NCBI GenBank assembly: GCA_035048485.1
Contig: CM068587.1
Span: forward strand, 29,096,534 to 29,160,533
Length of the DNA stretch: 64,000 nucleotides
Reading direction: 5' to 3'
Origin: Pteria penguin
Lineage: Eukaryota; Mollusca; Bivalvia; Pterioida; Pteriidae
Under the pieces are notes generated by a model. It worked only from the letters and a program-made list of their open reading frames with translations, was not told the origin of the DNA and made no database searches. The translations under genes and the position numbers were made by a program. This document shows positions 60,701 through 64,000 of this stretch, piece after piece. Positions within the stretch are counted from its first letter, which is position 1. Every line of letters begins with the position of its first letter.

Positions 60701-62554
60701 GTCTTACCTTGTATAAGATAACGAGAAGCGTAGTGAGCCAGGATATCTGTTACATGTCTTACCTTGTATAAGATAACGAGAAGCGTGGTGAGCCAGGATA
60801 TCTGTTACATGTCTTACCTTGTATAAGATAACGAGAAGCGTGGTGAGCCAGGATATCTGCTACATGTCTTACCTTGTATAAGATAATGAGAAGTGTCGTG
60901 AGCCAGGATCTCTGTTACATGTCTTACCTTGTATAAGATAGCGAGAAGCGTGGTGAGCCAAGATATATGCTACATGTCTTACCTTGTATAAGATAACGAG
61001 AAGCGTCGTGAGCCAGGATATCTGTTACATGTTTTACCTTGTATAAGATAACGAGAAGCGTCGTGAGCCAGGATATCTGTTACATGTCTTACCTTGTATA
61101 AGATAACGAGAAGCGTGGTGAGCCAGGATATCTGCTACATGTTTTACCTTGTATAAGATAACGAGAAGCGTCGTGAGCCAGGATATCTGTTACATGTTTT
61201 ACCTTGTATAAGATAACGAGAAGCGTGGTGAGCCAGGATATCTGCTACATGTTTTACCTTGTATAAGATAACGAGAGGTGTTGTGAGCCAGGATATCTGC
61301 TACATGTCTTACCTTGTATAAGATAACAAGAAGCGTCGTGAGCCAGGATATCCGGGTGTGAGGCTCCAGATACCACAGTGTGTAGTTAGGAGGCTGATAG
61401 TCACTGGCATATCGCTGGGGAGATGGACTATACTTCAGCAATAACAACGTGATAGGAAGAATCTGATTCCCCAGAGAAAAATTGCTGTCCAACACCTGCA
61501 AACATAGAATGTTACTGTCCAACACCTGAAAACATACTAGAAAGGTACTGTCCAACACCTGAAAACATACTAGAAAGTTACTGTCCAGCACCTGAAAACA
61601 TACTAGAAAGCTATTGTCCAAAATCTGCAAACATACAAGAAAGTTATGGTCCAGCACATGCAAACATACTAGAAAGTTACTGTCCAACACCTGAAAACAT
61701 ACTAGAAATTTACTATCCAACACCTGAAAACATACTAGAAAGTTATTGTCCAACATCTGCAAACATACAAGAAAGTTATGGTCCAGCACATGCTTTCATG
61801 AATAAAAGTTTACTTCCAGCAAATAATACATAACATATCCAGCATCTATCCAATTACTGACTAGCATCTTTAAATGTCCATAAAATTACAGAGTTTTTCC
61901 CAAGTATATACAAACATACACAAAATAAACATTCTCAAAAATCGCATACACAAAACTTACTGTCCAGTACACACATACAAACAAATACTTTCCAGCACTA
62001 GTAAAATTACACAAAAGTTTCTCCCTACCATACAAATGTAAAGAGAAAACATATCATTCAGTACCTTCGAGCATACACACATACAGTAAATGCACCTATT
62101 CAGTACACTCTATATAAACCAGGGTTCTCACTAGATCTAGGAAGCATGAGTTCCATGAAAGTCTTGGGACTCATCTTCATTTCAAATGTTAAGGAAAATA
62201 CAAATTTAAGTGAGGCCCAAAACCATTTTGGTGAGTCTGAGACTTACCTAGGCGAGTTTATGAGAACACTGTAACCAATGTCAACACTGAAGAATCTTAT
62301 ACAGCAATGTCCGAGTAACCTTTACGACAAGTGTCACAGCACTCCTTGTATTTGTTGTTAAGGTAGAAATATTGAAAAATGCAAAAAAAAAATTATTCCT
62401 AGTTTACTGTTTAGTAAGAGTTGCTGTGAAAAAGCTAACAATCCAATCTATCACATACTGACAGTGTGTCTATTTTCCTCACATATAAATTTTATCTTAA
62501 ATTTTACTCACAAATGGTACACCACTCAGGAAAGCATTGAAAACAGCAGATGAT
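40487..62554 (-). CDS. UNC79: UNC79 (NALCN channel complex), C-terminal half, 20 exons
   Basis: UNC79 is a very large helical-repeat cytoplasmic protein. With UNC80 and FAM155 it supports the NALCN sodium-leak channel that sets neuronal resting excitability. Joining 20 exons (3163 coding bases) gives one open frame of 1053 residues plus stop, about the last 40% of a typical ~2600-residue UNC79. Blocks matching the vertebrate protein from memory include QFLRCVLHQLAPNGIFPMLF, AIARYLPWLYHPPSTVQQGP, SLTHTAMTEG, SLFHAFILCQ, LMEALRECNSS and the ending QFKLGQIEVQSSAATQFYTV. Exon order, phases and spacing agree throughout. A Ser/Glu-rich, poorly conserved linker lies at window residues 126-345. The 5' half is beyond the right edge. 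Individual exons follow. Confidence 0.95.
41283..41405 (-). CDS. UNC79: UNC79 exon w19
   Basis: 41 codons from LAEMVNLHFLSLMEALRECN to MWTSILFTYHTQ; vertebrate VEMVCLHVISLMEALQECNS. Acceptor GTTTTACAG, donor GTAATT. Confidence 0.96.
41437..41775. repeat. Two copies of a GCGCATCTGGTGCACAAAAT repeat
   Basis: Copies near 41455 and 41720 share AAATGCGCATCTGGTGCACA, AAAGGTATATAT and TATTTATT.TAACC. They lie in and around the intron upstream of w19. Confidence 0.7.
42216..42295. repeat. (TA)n microsatellite
   Basis: About 75 bp of TA in the UNC79 locus between w18 and w19. Confidence 0.97.
42416..42556 (-). CDS. UNC79: UNC79 exon w18
   Basis: 47 codons from LWTMYCESAAAQYSMYSENH to FWGRVTPGILQMLSTSQE; vertebrate LWTVYCEQSA and FWSRVTPSILQLM. 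Acceptor GTCTTTTAG, donor GTAAGT. Confidence 0.97.
42755..43037 (-). repeat. UNC79: Two decayed copies of the w17 3' edge and donor
   Basis: GAAAATTTGCCTAGCAGAGT followed by ATGAGAGCATGG occurs near 42757 and 42899, about 130-140 bp apart. It matches the real edge GAAAATTTACCTGACAGAGT at 43028. The copied donors read GCAAAT instead of GTAAAT. Confidence 0.8.
43038..43088 (-). CDS. UNC79: UNC79 exon w17 (51-bp microexon)
   Basis: 17 codons DSVLHMSSLFHAFILCQ; vertebrate TSVLHMCSLFHAFIFAQ. Acceptor TATTTTCAG, donor GTAAAT. It is separated from w16 by a ~6.2-kb repeat-rich intron. Its 3' edge has two decayed copies downstream. Confidence 0.95.
43385..43440. repeat. Dispersed CACAAATTTTCTTATAAGAT repeat, copy 1
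   Basis: The same block, including CATCAGTGGCGTACCGCCCT, recurs at about 47175-47230 and three times at 48090-48240. Confidence 0.85.
43500..44050. repeat. ~155-bp tandem repeat rich in GTGACCTTGACCTTG
   Basis: Three or more diverged units carry CAACAATTCTGTGAAATATT, CAAATC.ATGCAA, GATTTACCCA and TTGACCTTG..GATATAACC. It is introduced by CGCCTAGCGTGGCATTATAT, related to a block at 51713. It lies in the large UNC79 intron. Confidence 0.75.
44060..47150. other. Large-intron DNA of UNC79, no exon seen
   Basis: AT-rich with a GGATCCGCCACA fragment near 44150, a G-run at 44375 and a (CT)n(GT)n microsatellite at 45679-45717. No conserved coding piece is needed between w16 and w17, since their join is already in frame and collinear. 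Confidence 0.5.
48077..48242. repeat. ~63-bp tandem repeat, three copies (AAAAAGCAAAGGAATACACA)
   Basis: Units begin AAAAAGCAAAGGAATACACA and contain CTTATAAGATCACACATCAG and CGTACCGCCCTTTACGCT. A further copy is at 47158-47230. The third tandem unit is truncated. Confidence 0.88.
48243..49255. other. Intron DNA, tRNA-like fragments only
   Basis: Poly-G/T near 48463-48490. A B-box-like GAGTTCGAATCTC near 48990 followed by GAGAAAGTCTGC may be a decayed SINE; a related GGGAAAGTCTGC is at 45028. No exon. Confidence 0.4.
49259..49448 (-). CDS. UNC79: UNC79 exon w16
   Basis: One base finishes Gly, then 63 codons from PKEFTDCIGHIRLLSWTLIG to AEHVLVIMTGFDERKK. Vertebrate PKEFIECVSHIRLLSWLLLG. Acceptor AATTACAG, donor GTAGGT. 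Confidence 0.97.
49766..49941 (-). CDS. UNC79: UNC79 exon w15
   Basis: 58 codons plus GG: NNMKSGTSSLNEDTLGNQLK, then IAQFVALEITRGNGRENRAI and RYLPWLYHPPSTVQQ. Matches vertebrate RGNHRDNKAVIRYLPWLYHP. Acceptor TTTCAG, donor GTAAGT. Confidence 0.96.
50316..50495 (-). CDS. UNC79: UNC79 exon w14
   Basis: 60 codons from FVVLDAGGTLGSTNIISDMI to DFVADLHTLTKVK; vertebrate end DFMADMHTLTKLK. Acceptor CTTCTTCAG, donor GTCAGT. The acceptor and first ~60 bases are repeated upstream in a 74-bp array, so the true start is chosen as the copy that continues into conserved coding sequence. Confidence 0.95.
50496..51180 (-). repeat. UNC79: 74-bp array of the w14 acceptor and exon start
   Basis: Starting at the real exon edge, six intronic units follow at spacing 74, 74, 74, 74, 74 and 73 bp, then three more diverged copies. 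Each has TTCTTCTTCAG followed by TTTGTGGTCTTGGATGCTGG and a diverged stretch still recognisable as the next exon bases (GGTCCACTAATACTATT). Every intact unit therefore carries a potential 3' splice site. Confidence 0.92.
51480..51660. repeat. 34-bp minisatellite (GACAACATCAAGGATATCAA)
   Basis: About five units of CTGACAACATCAAGGATATC plus AAAGTGATAGAATG in the intron between w13 and w14. No exon derivation is visible. Confidence 0.9.
51700..52110. repeat. Dispersed repeat with ~145-bp internal duplication
   Basis: TTGAAAATCAATAGGGTT occurs near 51793 and 51937, each followed by AAGTGTGC/TACCAAGTTT. It opens with GCGCCTAGTGTGACATAATA, like the 43.5-kb repeat, and ends GGACCCACAGATTCACAATG. 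Confidence 0.65.
52242..52346 (-). CDS. UNC79: UNC79 exon w13
   Basis: 35 codons: ERDKLYLTRTVIFELVQAIK then FKQSLPDENFLLLLQ. Vertebrate ERDKFYLSRSVVLELLQALK. Acceptor TCCACCAG, donor GTATGT. Confidence 0.96.
52672..52782 (-). CDS. UNC79: UNC79 exon w12
   Basis: 37 codons: SILEPFSKLLSFTIQNCPFK then LQQLMDICTLCNRIFAK. Vertebrate SLLEPFSKLLSFVIQNAVFT. Acceptor TTTCTGTAG, donor GTAAAT. Confidence 0.96.
53304..53543 (-). CDS. UNC79: UNC79 exon w11
   Basis: 80 codons from GLNNRKTLPCESILLILENL to LLKVSGIGNTR. Vertebrate counterpart GLNNKKNLPAGGAMIRCLEN. Acceptor ACTGCAG, donor GTGAGT. Confidence 0.96.
53864..53952 (-). CDS. UNC79: UNC79 exon w10
   Basis: Two bases end a split codon, then DTHFFKTMAAALVDFPELTC and HSPIQFLLE (29 codons). 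Matches vertebrate DGTFLRTLASSLMDFNELSS. Acceptor TTGCTTCAG, donor GTAAGA. Confidence 0.92.
54571..54686 (-). CDS. UNC79: UNC79 exon w9
   Basis: 38 codons between split codons: NMMVPGNCVSIARQFLRCVL then HQLAPNGIFPMLFQSNFE. Nearly collinear with vertebrate MMVPGNAAGVAKQFLRCIFH. Acceptor TTTTTCAG, donor GTATTA. Confidence 0.96.
54830..55065. repeat. ~45-bp minisatellite (TGATTTATAGGGATTTTCTA)
   Basis: Five units of ATCACTTGATTTATAGGGAT, TTTCTATATTGGATAAG and TAATTTTT in the intron between w8 and w9. Confidence 0.92.
55302..55340 (-). CDS. UNC79: UNC79 exon w8 (39-bp microexon)
   Basis: Completes an Arg codon, then IASSSPYVWQAD plus two bases. It aligns with vertebrate LASSTTFSNQAE. Acceptor CTCTGCAG, donor GTAATT. 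Too short for ORF detection but required to keep the frame between w7 and w9. Confidence 0.88.
   Translation of the reverse strand, partial: DSIKQSLCLAGR
55644..55877 (-). CDS. UNC79: UNC79 exon w7
   Basis: 77 codons between split codons. It includes DRCSECGTILEQYDEDTIGY and IVLATFIHREPSLATPLLLE, very close to the vertebrate DKCHDCGAILEEYDEETLGL block. Acceptor CTTTCAG, donor GTCAGG. Confidence 0.95.
56192..56348 (-). CDS. UNC79: UNC79 exon w6
   Basis: Two bases finish a Gly codon, then 51 codons starting REKKVPGGFQGSKPNFRQRK and ending EEIQNKPA plus GG. RQRKARK..LMTVELQKVF parallels vertebrate RQRKQRK..VSAIQREYL. Acceptor AATTACAG, donor GTAATG. Confidence 0.88.
57207..57630 (-). CDS. UNC79: UNC79 exon w5, Ser/Thr/Glu-rich linker
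   Basis: 141 codons plus one base after acceptor TTTTTCAG. It starts KSPVSPGRKRLTPSEPARST and continues as an acidic Ser/Thr-rich segment to TQEENR, with donor GTATAC. Low complexity suggests a disordered, possibly phosphorylated linker. It is placed by frame closure rather than similarity. Confidence 0.85.
57835..58134 (-). repeat. UNC79: 59-bp array of the w4 donor edge
   Basis: Copies of ACAGATCATCAG then GTAGGTGAATC occur at spacing 59, 59, 58, 58 and 60 bp downstream of the real donor at 58135. The nearest copy keeps a perfect GTAGGT; the farther ones decay. Confidence 0.88.
58135..58367 (-). CDS. UNC79: UNC79 exon w4
   Basis: Two bases complete an Asp codon, then 77 codons beginning SSKMNNLENIQETETPPQSP and ending PPTQNMNHQ. 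Hydrophilic and Pro-rich, it belongs to the poorly conserved linker. Acceptor TTGTTACAG, donor GTAGGT. Its 3' edge and donor are duplicated downstream in a 59-bp array. Confidence 0.85.
58547..58767. mobile_element. MITE-like element with 43-bp terminal inverted repeats
   Basis: The left arm at 58547-58589 begins GGGTCCGGCGCCATAAACTG. The right arm at 58725-58767 is its exact reverse complement. The 221-bp element has no transposase and sits in the intron between w3 and w4. No clear target-site duplication is visible. The 161-codon plus-strand ORF over it is coincidental. Confidence 0.85.
59343..59490 (-). CDS. UNC79: UNC79 exon w3
   Basis: 49 codons plus one base, from YQFYISPASAII through VVINTVDAQHHRCNK to PSVPRGK. 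Matches vertebrate LIHITVNTLNAQYHSCK. Acceptor TTTTTACAG, donor GTAAGA. Confidence 0.95.
59926..61312 (-). repeat. UNC79: 55-bp array of the w2 donor edge, 25 intronic copies
   Basis: Units are spaced exactly 55 bp from 59926 to the real exon edge at 61301-61312 (1375 bp = 25 units, no net indel). On the minus strand each has AGATATCCTGGCTCAC, CGCTTCTCGTTATCTTATAC and AAG then GTAAGACATGT. This is the last ~40 coding bases of w2 plus its 5' splice site. Most copies keep GTAAGA; a few read GTAAAA or GTACGA. Confidence 0.96.
61313..61495 (-). CDS. UNC79: UNC79 exon w2
   Basis: 61 codons from VLDSNFSLGNQILP to ISWLTTLLVILYK, with LLLLKYSPSPQRYASDYQPP and YTLWYLEPHTR inside, matching vertebrate UNC79 (YCSCPQLRHYFQQPPRCSLW). 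Acceptor TTTGCAG, donor GTAAGA. Both splice-site edges seed tandem arrays: a 33-bp ladder upstream and a 55-bp array downstream. Confidence 0.96.
61496..61793 (-). repeat. UNC79: 33-bp array of the w2 acceptor edge, about 9 copies
   Basis: Units carry TTTCTAGTATGTTTTCAG followed by GTGTTGGACAGTAA, that is, the acceptor plus the first bases of w2. Spacing is 33 bp except one of 30 bp. All units are open in the exon frame and read VLDSNFLVCFQ, so the ORF runs from 61789 through the exon. One or two copies have lost the AG. Confidence 0.94.
62512..62554 (-). CDS. UNC79: UNC79 exon w1 (first supported in window)
   Basis: 43 bp after acceptor TTATTTTAG. The last base of a split codon is followed by SSAVFNAFLSGVPF, then donor GTGAGT. 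It corresponds to the vertebrate CFNAFIAGIAQ block and joins w2 with equal spacing. Confidence 0.88.
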
Positions 62555-62635
62555 CTAAAATAATCAAAAACAAATCTTAAAACCAATGAAAGGAATTGAA
62601 AAGAAAGTATTGAAAACAATTGGCTAGTAATCTTT

Positions 62636-62906
62636 ATGATTCGTTTACTGAAAGATGATGCTTCAAAGTATCAAGATATGAAATACATGTATTGTGACTA
62701 AAGTTGTCAAAAGACATCAACATCCACTTAATAATGAAGAGTTCTTTTGCATTATTGGCATTTTGGGTGTGTGGGGCAAAGTGAGCTGGCATGTTTAACT
62801 CAAAGACAAGAAGTCCATGTATCATTATATCCAGGATCAGACCCAGTATGTCTGGCTCAATAAAGATCTCCATCTGCCCGGTGTGGAGGTGCTGAGTACC
62901 CATCAC
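62636..62906 (-). CDS. Candidate upstream UNC79 exon (uncertain)
   Basis: An open segment reading MEIFIEPDILGLILDIMIHG, then LLVFELNMPAHFAPHTQ and NNAKELFIIK. It looks like helical coding sequence. A possible weak donor (AA then GTGGAT, near 62723) has the phase needed to join w1, giving IIK-SSAVFNAF. An acceptor could be CCGGGCAG or TACTCAG inside the first 47-bp repeat unit. It does not match the vertebrate UNC79 segment I recall upstream of w1. It may be an invertebrate-specific segment, another transcript, or chance. The end beyond 62723 is probably not coding. Confidence 0.35.
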
Positions 62907-63855
62907 AATAGCAGTCCTATCTGCCCGGTGTGGATGTGCTGAGTACCCGTCACAATAGGAGTCCTATCTGCTCGGTGTGGAGGTACTCAGTAACCGTCAC
63001 AATAGGAGTCCTATCTGCCCGGTGTGGAGGTGCTGAGTAACCGTCACAATAGGAGTCCTATCTGCCCGGTGTGGAGGTGCTGAGTACCCATCACAATAGC
63101 AGTCCTATCTGCCCGGTGAGGAGGTGCTGAGTAACCGTCACAATAGGAGTCCTATCTGCCCGGTGAGGAGGTGCTGAGTACCCGTCACAATAGGAGTCCT
63201 ATCTGCTCGGTGTGGAGGTACTCAGTAACCGTCACAATAGGAGTCCTATCTGCCCGGTGTGGAGGTGCTGAGTAACCGTCACAATAGGAGTCCTATCTGC
63301 CCGGTGTGGAGGTGCTGAGTACCCATCACAATAGCAGTCCTATCTGCCCGGTGAGGAGGTGCTGAGTAACCGTCACAATAGGAGTCCTATCTGCCCGGTG
63401 TGGAGGAGCTGAGTACCCATCACAATAGGAGTCCTATCTGCCCGGTGAGGAGGTGCTGAGTACCCGTCACAATAGGAGTCCTATCTGCCCAGTGTGGAGG
63501 TGCTGAGTACCCGTCACAATAGGAGTCCTATCTGCCCGGTATGGAGGTGCTGAGTACCCGTCACAATAGGAGTCCTATCTGCCCGGGGTGGAGGTGCTGA
63601 GTAACCGTCACAATAGGAGTCCTATCTGCCCGGTGTGGAGGTGCTGAGTACCCACCACAATAGGAGTCCTATCTGCCCGGTGTGGAGGTGCTGAGTACCC
63701 ATCACAATAGGAGTCCTATCTGCTCGGTGTGGAGGTACTCAGTAACCGTCACAATAGGAGTCCTATCTGCTCGGTGTGGAGGTACTCAGTAACCGTCACA
63801 ATAGGAGTCCTATCTGCCCGGTGTGGAGATGCTGAGTAACCGTCACAATAGGACT
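62907..63855. repeat. 47-bp minisatellite, about 20 units
   Basis: GTCCTATCTGCCCGGTGTGG, AGGTGCTGAGTACCCGTCAC, AATAGGA repeats at exactly 47 bp from 62914 to 63807 (893 bp = 19 periods). The first, diverged unit merges with the candidate exon at 62.6-62.9 kb. Confidence 0.95.
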
Positions 63856-64000
63856 GCTATTGTTGGAAGTACAATTGTTGGAAGTACGGTAACAAAATAA
63901 GTTGATTCTCGAATCACTTTATTCCATCAACAAAATTTTCTTATGACATTGCGTCATGTGTTCGAAACAAACAGCTTCTTAATTTTGATGTTAATATTCG
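63856..64000. other. Unique DNA at the right edge
   Basis: A short GTTGGAAGTAC duplication, then AT-rich DNA. UNC79 continues upstream beyond the edge. Confidence 0.5.

Noticed and set aside
59926..61312. CRISPR-like array
   Set aside because: Units are head-to-tail without unique spacers in a eukaryotic intron, and they derive from the exon edge.
61199..61312. Extension of exon w2 into the 55-bp array
   Set aside because: Vertebrate similarity stops at LLVILYK and the first donor joins w3 in phase. The extension is intron read-through.

Overview
The window is animal nuclear DNA, most likely from a bivalve mollusc and plausibly an oyster or clam relative. It is AT-rich, with introns and consensus GT/AG splice sites. 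It carries tRNA-derived SINEs with a GACGTAAAACA..AATCAATCAA tail, Naiad-type Penelope-like retroelements, short GGATCCGCCACTG-ended elements, and many AT and TAA microsatellites and minisatellites. There is no bacterial-style gene organisation. The taxonomic call is inference from repeat content and protein similarity recalled from memory.

Right third (40.4-63.9 kb, minus strand): the 3' half of UNC79, the large cytoplasmic auxiliary subunit of the NALCN sodium-leak channel complex. I reconstructed 20 consecutive coding exons with consensus splice sites. Their phases join into one open frame of 1053 codons plus a stop. The 5' half lies beyond the right edge. Many tandem arrays in its introns are built from copies of the adjacent exon edge, including the splice site itself (33-, 55-, 59- and 74-bp units). 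A 67-bp duplication also covers the end of the coding sequence. This is the most unusual structure in the window.

Middle (26.6-34 kb): a possible first coding exon on the plus strand; a SINE with a perfect 16-bp target-site duplication; a 2.6-kb array of 27-bp units open for 902 codons on the plus strand (LLLPDTDSS nonapeptide); and a minus-strand gene for a secreted Pro/Glu/Arg/Tyr-repeat protein with a TATA box and a non-coding first exon.

Left part (0-26 kb): mostly non-coding DNA and mobile elements. It holds an orphan coding exon at 4.2-4.5 kb and a C2H2 zinc-finger-like exon at 17.7 kb that grades into a 60-bp tandem array. A 5'-truncated Naiad element is inserted in that array (17.9-21.1 kb). 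A second Naiad fragment (22.1-23.0 kb) and a decayed LINE (23.1-24.6 kb) follow.

The genes show no operon-like co-operation. All reading was by eye, so exon edges are predictions from splice consensus, frame closure and family similarity.
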